DNA of 64,000 nucleotides, from contig JAWWAY010000006.1 in NCBI GenBank assembly GCA_033721235.1, positions 102,327 to 166,326 of the forward strand, in the 5' to 3' direction. Every line of letters starts with the position of its first letter. Position 1 is the stretch's first letter. The DNA is from UBA5078 sp033721235 (GTDB lineage: Bacteria > Pseudomonadota > Gammaproteobacteria > Pseudomonadales > Pseudohongiellaceae). The translations under genes were made by a program, and so were the position numbers. Positions 36,062 through 44,665 of this stretch are shown piece by piece. Under the pieces are notes generated by a model. The model had not been told where the DNA came from and did no database searches. It worked only from the letters and a program-made list of their open reading frames with translations.

Positions 36062-36198
36062 AGATACCGCTTACAGTTTTGACGCAAAAATAATGTGCAT
36101 ACACGTATTTAGTCTCTTTCGTAAGCTACCGTGAGAGTAGCGAATATGCAAGATGAACCGCTCGGACGCCTAAGCGAGCCTACTCGCGTTCGCCTTGA

Positions 36199-36222
36199 TT
36201 GACAGTAAGTGGTCATAATGAC
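36199..36222 (+). promoter_or_regulatory. Candidate -35 box and operator for the marR-like gene
   Basis: A consensus TTGACA lies at 36199-36204, and the perfect palindrome GTCATAATGAC (36212-36222) sits just downstream in the spacer. This is the expected place for an autorepressing MarR protein to bind. The -10 is poor (CAACAT at 36222-36227). Confidence 0.45.
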
Positions 36223-36256
36223 AACATGCTGCTAAAAGCTTGCCGGAGAGACTGGT

Positions 36257-36718
36257 ATGACGCCTTCGCCCAAACGAAAACATTCGCCAAAACGCAAACT
36301 CTTTCTCGACCTGGTGTTGTCCCTATTTCGCCTAAACGGTTTGCTAGTCTCGGAAGGCGACGTGATGGCCCAGTCCTTGGGTTTAACGAGTGCACGCTGG
36401 AAAGTGATAGGGGTTGTTGCTCTCGCCAACTCCGGCGTGACCGTGCCGGGCATCGCACGAGTGCTAGGACAATCGCGTCAAGCCGTTCAACGAATAGCGG
36501 ATGTCATGGAGCAAGACGGTCTTATTGCTTATAGCCCAAACCCTGACCACAAGCGCTCAGTACTGATCTCCTTAACCCCGCAGGGTCAGGAAGTCTACAC
36601 CGCACTGAGAGAGGTGCAGGATCCCTGGGCGATAGAGAGCACCGAGGATATATCTGAAGAGCAGCTAGAGTCAGCCTTAAATCTGGTGCGTCGCTTGATC
36701 AATCGATTTGACCACTAG
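36257..36718 (+). CDS. MarR-family transcriptional regulator
   Basis: The 153-residue protein has the winged-helix MarR layout: a helical dimerisation N-terminus, the recognition region VTVPGIARVLGQSRQAVQRIADVMEQDG (keys ARVLGQSRQAVQR), and the wing YSPNPDHKRSVLISLTPQG with the conserved DHKR. Ligand is unknown. It lies 10 bp upstream of nnr, so it either reads into the housekeeping block or is a recent neighbour of it. A palindrome in its own promoter suggests autoregulation. The N-terminus is unusually rich in Lys, Pro and Arg. Confidence 0.88.
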   Translation: MTPSPKRKHSPKRKLFLDLVLSLFRLNGLLVSEGDVMAQSLGLTSARWKVIGVVALANSGVTVPGIARVLGQSRQAVQRIADVMEQDGLIAYSPNPDHKRSVLISLTPQGQEVYTALREVQDPWAIESTEDISEEQLESALNLVRRLINRFDH

Positions 36719-36728
36719 GGGGTCTGTG

Positions 36729-38339
36729 ATGTTGCATAGCTCGGTTAGCGCCAATAGCAGTACTTGCGATCTACCTACTAGTTTATACCGAGCCTCTCAG
36801 GTGAGGGCTTTGGATCAACAGTTGATGGCTAGTACTGGCCTGACATCGATCGAACTGATGTCGAGAGCTGCGGCCTATGCCTTGGAAGTTCTGTTGGCCC
36901 GATACCCATGGGTACATCACTTGTATGTATTCGCCGGCACGGGCAATAACGGTGGCGACGGTTATTTTCTCGCAAAGATGGCTGCCTCTAGAGGCTTGGC
37001 CGTGGATGTACTGGAGCCTGGAGATATTGCCAAGCTCAGTGCGGATGTAAAGGGAGCCCGATCGGATGCGCTTGCCGCGGGTGTGCGCTGTGCTTGTTTC
37101 ACGAGCGATGACACGCTATGTGTCAAGCGAGACAGTGTGGTTGTTGATGCTATGTTGGGTACCGGTTTGAGTCGAGAGCCCAGTGAAGAGTTCTCCCATG
37201 CTATTGCGTGGATTAATGAGCAAGATGCCCGGGTGTTAGCGCTGGATGTCCCGTCTGGATTGAGCAGTGATACGGGCATGGCATTGGGCCTTGCCGTGCG
37301 AGCGGACGCAACGGTGAGCTTTATCGGCTTGAAACAAGGCCTCTTTACCGGTCAGGGGCCTGAGCTATGCGGTCAAATTTTCTATGGCTCGCTTGGTTTA
37401 GGCGAAGAGATTACGCAACTGAGTGCAAGCGCAAGTCAGGTATCGCGAGTTGACTACCCTAATAGTAAGCACTTGCTGTCCCGGCGCAGGCGCGATGCCC
37501 ATAAGGGCAGCTGCGGTAGCGTACTAGTACTGGGTGGTGATGATGGCTTTGGTGGCGCAGCGATGATGGCTGCCGAGGCGGCGACTCGCAGTGGAGCAGG
37601 TACCGTCACGCTCATTACTCGAAGCGCCAATGTAACGGCAATGCTGTCGCGTAGGCCAGAGGTGATGGCATTGGGCATCGATTGCCTAGATGAGAGCGCT
37701 CTGGGTTTGCTGCACAAGTCTATTGTGCGCGCCAGCGCTATAGTCATCGGCCCCGGTCTGGGTACCCAAAGTTGGGGGCAGGCTCTATTGAATGAAACAC
37801 TGCGCATGGCGGGTCGGGATAAACCAATACTGGTCGATGCCGATGCGCTGAATCTGCTGGCTAGCAAACGCGCCGATATGGAGGCAATGACGGGCACTGG
37901 AAGTGGCGGTGGTTTGGGCGGTAGAAACTGGGTTTTGACGCCGCATCCGGGCGAGGCGGCTCGTTTACTTGGAAAACCGCTTGTGCAGTTGCAGTCCGAT
38001 AGGTTTGCCTGTGCACACGAGTTGCTGGAGGCATGGGGAGGTGTTTGTGTGCTCAAGGGTGCGGGCAGTTTGCTTTGCTATGGGCAGACGTCGGGCGATG
38101 TCAGCGTCAATGTGTGCACGGAGGGTAATCCCGGTATGGCCAGCGGTGGCATGGGTGATGTGCTTAGCGGCATAATAGGCGCCTTATTAGCCCAAGGCTT
38201 AAATGCCCCGCAGGCTGCACGGCTAGGTGTCTGTGTCCATGGTGAAGCGGCCGACTTAGCCGCGCTTGATAATGGAGAGAGAGGGCTCTTGGCCACAGAT
38301 TTACTTCCTTACGTAAGGCGTTTGCTAAATGATTGTTAA
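36729..38339 (+). CDS. nnr: Bifunctional NAD(P)HX epimerase / ADP-dependent NAD(P)HX dehydratase
   Basis: The 536-residue protein repairs hydrated NADH and NADPH. The N-terminal YjeF domain (about 15-225) has AGTGNNGGDGYFLA and VDAMLGTGLSREP. The C-terminal ribokinase-like dehydratase (about 250-535) has VIGPGLGT, LTPHPGEAARL and the catalytic NPGMASGGMGDVLSG. The start at ATG 36729 follows AGGGGG by 6 bases; an in-frame TTG at 36708 overlaps marR and lacks a site. The 3' end overlaps tsaE by 11 bp. It opens the conserved block that continues through purA. Confidence 0.94.
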   Translation: MLHSSVSANSSTCDLPTSLYRASQVRALDQQLMASTGLTSIELMSRAAAYALEVLLARYPWVHHLYVFAGTGNNGGDGYFLAKMAASRGLAVDVLEPGDIAKLSADVKGARSDALAAGVRCACFTSDDTLCVKRDSVVVDAMLGTGLSREPSEEFSHAIAWINEQDARVLALDVPSGLSSDTGMALGLAVRADATVSFIGLKQGLFTGQGPELCGQIFYGSLGLGEEITQLSASASQVSRVDYPNSKHLLSRRRRDAHKGSCGSVLVLGGDDGFGGAAMMAAEAATRSGAGTVTLITRSANVTAMLSRRPEVMALGIDCLDESALGLLHKSIVRASAIVIGPGLGTQSWGQALLNETLRMAGRDKPILVDADALNLLASKRADMEAMTGTGSGGGLGGRNWVLTPHPGEAARLLGKPLVQLQSDRFACAHELLEAWGGVCVLKGAGSLLCYGQTSGDVSVNVCTEGNPGMASGGMGDVLSGIIGALLAQGLNAPQAARLGVCVHGEAADLAALDNGERGLLATDLLPYVRRLLNDC

Positions 38340-38886
38340 AACAGACACGACTGGGGCTGCGGATACCGCTCTATCACTATACTTAGCGGACGAGGCTAGT
38401 ACTGAAGAGCTGGGTAAGCTATTGGCGATGGCCAGTTCCCAGTCGACTGCGGACAATGAAGTGGGCCCCACATTGGGTGGCCGGCTTTTCTTGTCGGGAG
38501 ACTTGGGGGCTGGAAAGACCACTCTGAGCAGAGGTATTGTTCGAGCCTATGGCCATCATGGTGCGGTAAAGAGTCCAACCTATACCTTGGTGGAGCCTTA
38601 CGAGTTAGTGAACGGCAATATCTACCACTTCGATCTGTATCGCTTAAGTGAGCCAGAAGAGGTAGAGTTTCTAGGCGTAGAGGATTATTTTTCTCCGCGC
38701 AATTTGTGCATAATTGAATGGGCTGAAAAAGGTGCTGGCTTCTTGCCCAGGCCGGATCTGCGAGTCACGCTATCTATAGAGGGCGAAGGGCGACGTGCTA
38801 CGCTTGGCGCAGACACTAAGAGAGGACATGAAATTACCCAAAATTTATTGGGTCTTTGTCAAAATCGGCAGTTTGGAACCCCATGA
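38329..38886 (+). CDS. tsaE: tRNA threonylcarbamoyladenosine biosynthesis ATPase TsaE
   Basis: The 185-residue P-loop protein has Walker A GDLGAGKTT, then SPTYTLVEPYE, HFDLYRL and VEFLGVEDYF, all diagnostic of TsaE. It acts with TsaB and TsaD in making t6A37 of ANN-decoding tRNAs. It is longer than E. coli TsaE (about 153 residues), because of about 40 residues at the N-terminus before the P-loop strand. The start overlaps the nnr stop, and the stop overlaps the amidase start as ATGA, so translation is coupled. Confidence 0.94.
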   Translation: MIVKTDTTGAADTALSLYLADEASTEELGKLLAMASSQSTADNEVGPTLGGRLFLSGDLGAGKTTLSRGIVRAYGHHGAVKSPTYTLVEPYELVNGNIYHFDLYRLSEPEEVEFLGVEDYFSPRNLCIIEWAEKGAGFLPRPDLRVTLSIEGEGRRATLGADTKRGHEITQNLLGLCQNRQFGTP

Positions 38887-40457
38887 AGAAACGCGCAGCT
38901 AAAGTGCAGATATCTCAATACATTCAGCGTTTACCAAACGTTGCGCTTCGGTGTCTGTGCTTATTGAGTGTTTTGGCGGCGCCGGGTGTCGCAATGGCGG
39001 CTGAAATCGAAGAAATACGCCTGTGGCGTGCGCCTGATTATACGCGCGTTGTGTTTGATCTCGACAGCTCGGTCCAGTACAGCGTTTTCGCGCTTGAAAA
39101 CCCCCATCGAATCGTCATCGATATGAGCGATTCCAAAATGGTGTCCAGCACCTCGGGTCTCGACTTTAAAGGGAGTCCCGTGAAGGCTATTCGTAGTGCC
39201 GCGCGCAACGGCAGCGATGTGCGAGTGGTCTTGGATCTGAGCACTGAAGTTAATCCTAGTAGCTTTACTTTGGCCGCTAATGGCGATCTGAAAGATCGTC
39301 TGGTGATCGATCTCTACGACATTGGGCGTGAGCAAGATATACAGCCCACCATTCAAGTGCCTCCACCTGCTACGGTAAGCGATCGGCGCGATATCATTGT
39401 GGCCATCGATGCTGGTCACGGTGGTGAAGATCCAGGAGCCTTGAGCTATAACCGCCGCATTCAAGAAAAGGATGTGGCGCTGGCAATTTCACGAGCGATA
39501 TTCGATCGCCTTAATACGATACCAGGCTACCATCCTGTCATGGTCAGAGATGGCGACTATTCTGTGAAACTGCAAAATCGGCCTCGCATTGCCAGGGAAA
39601 AAAGAGCCGATATCTTCCTGTCTATTCACGCCGATTCTTTCCGTACCTCTAGGGCTGAGGGCGTTACCATCTACGCCTTATCGGAAAAAATTGCGGATGA
39701 CGAAAACGCTCGCCGCGTCGCTCAAAAAGAGAATAGCGCAAACCTCTTGGGTGGGGCAGCGGGTGATACTAGCTTGCGCGATGTGGAAGATGATCTGGCC
39801 CGAACTCTCTTGGATCTCTCCATGGCGTGGAGTATAGAGCAGAGCATTAATGCAGCATCTTATATTCTTGACTCTTTGGGTGACGTGGCGAGATTGCGTA
39901 AGGATAAAGCGCAGCAGGGTAATCTTTGGGTGCTGCGCTCGCCCGATATTCCATCGCTGCTAATTGAAACAGGCTATTTATCAAATCCTAGAGAGGCGGA
40001 GAGACTGAATACGCCCTCCTATCAGCGCAGGCTTGCTGATGGCATTGTAAAAGGCGTCATGAGTTACTTTTATGAGGCGCCTCCACAGAGTACTCTCGTG
40101 GCGTGGCAGAAGGCCAATGGCGAGCGGCCAGATTTTTCTGTTTTCAGCGGGGGAACTTATAGGGTTAAGCGTGGTGATAGTCTATCGCTTATTGCTCAGC
40201 GCTCAGGCGTGTCCACTCAAGAGTTAAAAAATCTAAATGGTTTGCGCAGTGATGTGATTCGAGTGGGGCAGGAGTTGAGTTTGCCTGGTTCTGGTGAGGC
40301 AGCTAGGCCTGCAATTGAGCACACAACTCGGCGCGGTGAAACGCTCTCTGGCATAGCGCAGCGCTATCGAGTAAGTTTGTCCGGCTTGCGCCGCGAAAAT
40401 AATCTACGGGGCGACTCCATTCAAGTGGGGCAAGTGTTAAAGATTCCTGCCCAGTAG
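38883..40457 (+). CDS. amiB: N-acetylmuramoyl-L-alanine amidase, AmiB/AmiC type with two LysM domains
   Basis: The 524-residue periplasmic enzyme cleaves the amide between MurNAc and L-Ala in cell separation. It has a signal region ending VAMA, an AMIN domain (about 40-135), the Amidase_3 catalytic domain (about 165-400) with zinc-binding DAGHGGEDPGA, SIHADSF and a late LIETGYLSN glutamate, and two C-terminal LysM repeats (YRVKRGDSLSLIA and HTTRRGETLSGIA). A helical insert in the catalytic domain (about 255-300) matches the regulatory helix that blocks the site until EnvC/NlpD acts. The start is taken at the ATGA overlap with tsaE. Confidence 0.93.
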   Translation: MKKRAAKVQISQYIQRLPNVALRCLCLLSVLAAPGVAMAAEIEEIRLWRAPDYTRVVFDLDSSVQYSVFALENPHRIVIDMSDSKMVSSTSGLDFKGSPVKAIRSAARNGSDVRVVLDLSTEVNPSSFTLAANGDLKDRLVIDLYDIGREQDIQPTIQVPPPATVSDRRDIIVAIDAGHGGEDPGALSYNRRIQEKDVALAISRAIFDRLNTIPGYHPVMVRDGDYSVKLQNRPRIAREKRADIFLSIHADSFRTSRAEGVTIYALSEKIADDENARRVAQKENSANLLGGAAGDTSLRDVEDDLARTLLDLSMAWSIEQSINAASYILDSLGDVARLRKDKAQQGNLWVLRSPDIPSLLIETGYLSNPREAERLNTPSYQRRLADGIVKGVMSYFYEAPPQSTLVAWQKANGERPDFSVFSGGTYRVKRGDSLSLIAQRSGVSTQELKNLNGLRSDVIRVGQELSLPGSGEAARPAIEHTTRRGETLSGIAQRYRVSLSGLRRENNLRGDSIQVGQVLKIPAQ

Positions 40458-40491
40458 CTTTAAAAAATTAATCTAAAAACAGTGTGGTGTT

Positions 40492-42339
40492 ATGTCCCGA
40501 ATAGCGTTACTTAGCCAGCGACTGGCTAATCAAATTGCTGCTGGTGAAGTGGTGGAACGACCGGCTTCGGTTATTAAGGAGCTATTGGAAAATAGCTTGG
40601 ATGCCGGTAGCCGTCGAATTGAAGTCGAGGTAGAGCAGGGCGGGACTAAACTAATACGTATTCGTGATGATGGTGCAGGCATTGTAAAGGACGATTTGGC
40701 ACTGGCATTGAGTCGTCACGCCACCAGTAAGATTAGTAATTTAGACGATCTAGAGTGCATTGGCAGTTTGGGTTTTCGTGGGGAGGCGCTCGCAAGTATT
40801 TGCTCTGTGTCGAGGCTGGAGATGACTTCTCGGGCGCTTGCTAGTGCCGATGATGCCGGCTGGAAGGTGCAGGCTCAGGGACAAGAGATGGCGGCAACGG
40901 TCTCGCCTGCGGCTCATCCTGTGGGCACCACCGTTGAGGTTAGAGATCTATTTTTTAATACTCCCGCTAGAAAAAAGTTTTTGCGCACAGAGAAAACAGA
41001 GTTCGATCGCATAGATGAGGTCTTAAAGCGCCTTGCCCTCAGTCGCTTCGATGTGGCCTTTACCCTACGACATAATCAGCGCAGCATTCATCATCTGCAA
41101 GAGGCGACTTCGGAGCACGAGAAACAGCGCCGGGTGGCATTAGTTTGCGGGCCCGCATTCGTCGAGAACAGTGTGCTTATTGATATTGAATCTTCCGGGC
41201 TTAGGCTATGGGGCTGGGTGGGTTTGCCAACATTCTCTCGCAGCCAGGCAGACCTGCAGTATTTTTATGTTAATGGCAGGATTATCCGCGATAAGCTGGT
41301 GACCCACGCAGTAAAACAAGCCTATAAAGATGTTCTTTTTCATGGGCGTCACCCTACCTTCGTACTCTATTTAGAGTTGGACCCGGCATTGGTTGATGTG
41401 AATGTGCATCCCACTAAGCACGAAGTACGTTTTCGCGATGGCCGACTGGTGCATGACTTCTTGTTCCGCGCTCTGCACAAGGCATTGGCAAGCGTTAGGC
41501 CGCAAGACTCCTTACAAGGGGCGGAGCCCGATGGGGGGCATGGTGTGGCATGGGGTACTGCGGACTCTGCGCCTTCAGGGCAAGCGTTCCCTGATACTGG
41601 TGCCTTCGCTGGACAGTCCAGAATGAATTTGCAGGAGACGGCTTCGGCGCCCTCTTACGCGGGACCATCATCGTTTGCGCGCGGTGGTCCCATCTCGGCA
41701 CCCCAGGTTGCCGAGCAGATCGCCCAGTATCAGGAGCTGCAAAAAGACGAAGAAGTGCCCCCTTTGGGTTTTGCTATTGCACAATTGCATGGTGTCTATA
41801 TTTTGGCTCAGAACGCTACAGGTTTGGTTATTGTGGATATGCATGCTGCCCATGAGCGAATTACGTATGAGCATATGAAGACAGCCACGCAGAATGAGGG
41901 GGTGCGCGCTCAGCCACTACTAGTGCCTCTGTCGATAGCGGTAAGTCAGAAAGAAGCCCGCTGTGCCCAGGATCACAGAGAGCAGCTAATGCTTCTTGGT
42001 TTAGGCGTGGAGCAGGTGTCCGATGAGTCTATCGTCGTGCGCCAGGTGCCGGTGATTTTGGCAAAGTCTAATATCGAGCAATTGGTGAGAGATGTGTTGG
42101 CCGACATTATTGAGCACGGTAGCAGCGAGCGTATCGCCAACTACCAAGATGAGCTGCTATCAACAATGGCGTGTCATGGCTCGGTGCGGGCGAATCGGCA
42201 ACTGAGTATTCCAGAAATGAATGCCTTGCTGCGCGATATGGAAAGAACCGAACGCAGTGGGCAGTGCAACCACGGTCGGCCAACTTGGGTGTTACAAAGC
42301 ATGGACCAGTTGGATAAGCTGTTTTTGCGCGGCCAGTAA
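40492..42339 (+). CDS. mutL: DNA mismatch repair protein MutL, endonuclease-competent type
   Basis: The 615-residue protein has the GHKL ATPase N-terminus (VVERPASVIKELLENSLDAG, keys ELLENSLDAG; DDGAGI; GFRGEALASI) and a variable linker (about 340-430). The C-terminal dimerisation domain carries the metal/endonuclease motif DMHAAHERITYE plus the downstream ACHGSVRAN and CNHGRPTW motifs. These motifs are absent from the MutH-dependent E. coli protein and present in Pseudomonas MutL, so nicking activity and a MutH-independent pathway are expected. It follows amiB by 34 bp. Its usual downstream partner miaA is separated here by a leftward murI gene. Confidence 0.95.
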   Translation: MSRIALLSQRLANQIAAGEVVERPASVIKELLENSLDAGSRRIEVEVEQGGTKLIRIRDDGAGIVKDDLALALSRHATSKISNLDDLECIGSLGFRGEALASICSVSRLEMTSRALASADDAGWKVQAQGQEMAATVSPAAHPVGTTVEVRDLFFNTPARKKFLRTEKTEFDRIDEVLKRLALSRFDVAFTLRHNQRSIHHLQEATSEHEKQRRVALVCGPAFVENSVLIDIESSGLRLWGWVGLPTFSRSQADLQYFYVNGRIIRDKLVTHAVKQAYKDVLFHGRHPTFVLYLELDPALVDVNVHPTKHEVRFRDGRLVHDFLFRALHKALASVRPQDSLQGAEPDGGHGVAWGTADSAPSGQAFPDTGAFAGQSRMNLQETASAPSYAGPSSFARGGPISAPQVAEQIAQYQELQKDEEVPPLGFAIAQLHGVYILAQNATGLVIVDMHAAHERITYEHMKTATQNEGVRAQPLLVPLSIAVSQKEARCAQDHREQLMLLGLGVEQVSDESIVVRQVPVILAKSNIEQLVRDVLADIIEHGSSERIANYQDELLSTMACHGSVRANRQLSIPEMNALLRDMERTERSGQCNHGRPTWVLQSMDQLDKLFLRGQ

Positions 42340-42346
42340 ATGGGGG

Positions 42347-43156
42347 CTATGGGAGTACTTCGAGAGTGACTTCGCCACCCCAGTAGTAAGAAAATAATTT
42401 ATTTAACTCTTGTGTTTGATGCTGGTAGGGGTGACCCTCGGTGCTATAGTAAAAATAAGTTTTGCCTGGCATTTTACTTGAGTTGAGTGTCTGCCGGTTT
42501 TCCAACTGGACAACAACTTGTTTGGCTATCGCCTCGCTGGTGTCTATTAATCTAATTTGACTGCCTAACAGTTGCGAGATTTCCTGAGCAATAAGCGGGT
42601 AGTGCGTACATCCTAGCACTAATGTGTCAGCGCCCTGTTTGAGTAAAGGCTCCGCGTATTGGTGGATGAGCGTTGCTCGTTTCTCTACCCCTAACTCTCC
42701 TTCTTCGATGGCTTCGGCTAAACCGGGGCAGGCTTGTACTAATAATGTGAGTTTGTCACTGAACTGCTTTAACAGGGTTTGAAATTTGGCGCTGCTGAGT
42801 GTGCGGCCCGTAGCGAGTATGCCTGCAACGCCGCTAAGGCTCTGTTCACTCGCGGGTTTGATGCCTGGCTCTACGCCAATAATAGGAAGACTTAATTTTT
42901 GCCGCAGCTCTGCTATTGAGGCAGCAGTGGCCGTGTTGCAGGCGATGACGATGGCTTTGACGTCTTGCTTGATTAGAAATTCGCAAATGGCGTCGGCCCG
43001 CTGGGTCAGAATAGATTGGCTCTTGTCGCCGTAAGGGGAGAAGGCCATGTCGGCCACATAGATGAAATCTTCATTAGGGAGTAGCTGGCGCAGGGGTTTT
43101 AGGGTGGATAGTCCTCCAATCCCAGAGTCAAAAATGCCGATTGCCTGCTTGCTCAT
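42347..43156 (-). CDS. murI: Glutamate racemase
   Basis: The 269-residue enzyme makes D-glutamate for peptidoglycan. The two catalytic cysteines are visible in IACNTATAAS and LGCTHYPL, with the N-terminal IGIFDSGIGGLS and FIYVADMAFSPYG segments. The start is ATG 43156, where MSKQAIGIFD begins; the frame is open further up but the extra residues are not family-like. It lies on the minus strand between mutL and miaA, which are normally neighbours. Its stop is 7 bp from the mutL stop and its start is 172 bp from miaA, so murI and miaA share a divergent promoter region. Confidence 0.94.
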   Translation of the reverse strand: MSKQAIGIFDSGIGGLSTLKPLRQLLPNEDFIYVADMAFSPYGDKSQSILTQRADAICEFLIKQDVKAIVIACNTATAASIAELRQKLSLPIIGVEPGIKPASEQSLSGVAGILATGRTLSSAKFQTLLKQFSDKLTLLVQACPGLAEAIEEGELGVEKRATLIHQYAEPLLKQGADTLVLGCTHYPLIAQEISQLLGSQIRLIDTSEAIAKQVVVQLENRQTLNSSKMPGKTYFYYSTEGHPYQHQTQELNKLFSYYWGGEVTLEVLP

Positions 43157-43328
43157 ATTATTCGTAAATTTTGTGTTAAAAGACCATCTGATCGCAAAAC
43201 AATATTGCCTCAGCGCGCGAGTATAGCAGGATTGTAAGCCCAGTGGCGGCAAGGAACGTAGCAATTAATTTAGCGAATTCTGTTATTCTTACACAATTGT
43301 GAGAAGCCCAGAGTATGAGTGCTGTTTT

Positions 43329-44312
43329 ATGTCTGAGTCGCCCGTGAGTAGAGACGCCGCTGTGCAGGTGTCGCCCGAGAAGCCTAAGGCGGTGTGTCTT
43401 ATTGGGCCAACCGCGTCAGGCAAGACAGATTTGGCCATAGAAATTGTGCAGCGTTTGCCTTACGACATTATCAATGTGGACTCCGCGCAAATATACACGC
43501 AAATGGATATCGGGACGGGCAAGCCGGATGCGCAGACTCTAGCGAAGGCTCCTCATCGGCTTTTTGATTTTCTTGATCCCGCCATGTCTTATTCGGCATC
43601 ACAGTTTCGCAGTGATGCAATCCAAGAAATGCAGAGCATCGTAGATAAGGGTAGGGTGCCTTTACTGGTTGGCGGTACCATGATGTATTTCAAGGCGCTA
43701 CGCGATGGTTTGGCGACTATGCCGAGCGCCGATGAGCAAATACGCGCGCAGATTTTAACGCTGGCGCAGCAAGATGGCTGGCAAGAGGTTCACCGACTTT
43801 TGGCCGAGGTGGATCCGGAGTCAGCGCAGAGAATACACCCTAATGATCCGCAGCGTTTGCAGCGGGCATACGAGGTCTACTTGGTATCGGGCAAGACCAT
43901 GAGTCAATTGCACCAAGAGCAGCGCAGTAATGAGCCATGCTTGCCTTTCGATTTGCAGTTTATTGGGATCGCTCCGAAGGAGCGAGCGCTATTACATCAG
44001 CGCATCGAGACGAGGTTTAAGGGGATGCTGGACAAGGGCCTGGTGGCGGAAGTCGAGGCTCTTTATGCTCGCGGTGACCTTGATTTATCCATGCCGTCCA
44101 TGAGATCGGTGGGTTATCGACAGGTCTGGCAGTACATTGCGGGTGAAATCAGCTTTGATGCTATGGTGGAAAGGGGTATTATTGCCACGAGACAACTAGC
44201 TAAACGGCAAATAACCTGGATGCGCGGTTGGGAAGAGCTTCAAAGCTTTGATAGCACAGAACCCGAAACTCTCGACTTGATCTTGAAATCGGCCGAGCGG
44301 GTCGCCATATAG
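43329..44312 (+). CDS. miaA: tRNA dimethylallyltransferase
   Basis: The 327-residue enzyme adds dimethylallyl to A37 of tRNAs reading U-starting codons. It has the P-loop LIGPTASGKTDLA, the conserved DSAQIYTQMDIGTGKP, HRLFDFLDP, VGGTMMYFKAL and RQLAKRQITWMRGW. The start is taken as ATG 43329; an in-frame GTG at 43299 lies 10 codons earlier and would add an unconserved leader. It begins a rightward run with hfq, hflX, hflK and hflC, and is divergent from murI. Confidence 0.95.
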   Translation: MSESPVSRDAAVQVSPEKPKAVCLIGPTASGKTDLAIEIVQRLPYDIINVDSAQIYTQMDIGTGKPDAQTLAKAPHRLFDFLDPAMSYSASQFRSDAIQEMQSIVDKGRVPLLVGGTMMYFKALRDGLATMPSADEQIRAQILTLAQQDGWQEVHRLLAEVDPESAQRIHPNDPQRLQRAYEVYLVSGKTMSQLHQEQRSNEPCLPFDLQFIGIAPKERALLHQRIETRFKGMLDKGLVAEVEALYARGDLDLSMPSMRSVGYRQVWQYIAGEISFDAMVERGIIATRQLAKRQITWMRGWEELQSFDSTEPETLDLILKSAERVAI

Positions 44313-44376
44313 AGTTTCATTGCACGCTTATTGCTGGGTATTTCCAGCTACCACCTTTAATGTAAGGAGAAAGTCA

Positions 44377-44652
44377 ATGTCAAAAGGGCATACACTACAA
44401 GACCCTTTCCTGAATGTGCTTCGCAAGGAGCGTATCCCAGTTTCGATCTATCTAGTGAGTGGCATTAAATTGCAAGGGCAAATTGAGTCTTTCGATCAGT
44501 TTGTTATTTTGTTGAAGAATGCTGTCAATCAAATGGTTTATAAGCATGCTATTTCTACCGTCGTGCCCGCTCGTTCCGTCAAGATACCTGTTCAAGGCTC
44601 TGGCGAAAACAGCGCGGATGACGATGATACAGCACCAGGTAATCTTGCCTGA
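44377..44652 (+). CDS. hfq: RNA chaperone Hfq
   Basis: The 91-residue Sm-like protein has Sm1 (LQDPFLNVLRKERIPVSIYL, keys QDPFLN and PVSIYLVSG), the linker, and Sm2 with YKHAISTVVPAR. The Q8/F42/K56/H57 RNA-site residues of the proximal face are all recognisable (LQDPFLN, QFVILL, VYKHAIS). It forms hexamers that pair small RNAs with mRNAs. The C-terminal tail is short and acidic (ending DDDDTAPGNLA), unlike the longer E. coli tail. The start has AAGGAGA 7 bases upstream. It is followed by hflX 13 bp later. Confidence 0.97.
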   Translation: MSKGHTLQDPFLNVLRKERIPVSIYLVSGIKLQGQIESFDQFVILLKNAVNQMVYKHAISTVVPARSVKIPVQGSGENSADDDDTAPGNLA

Positions 44653-44665
44653 TTCGAGGTAATTA

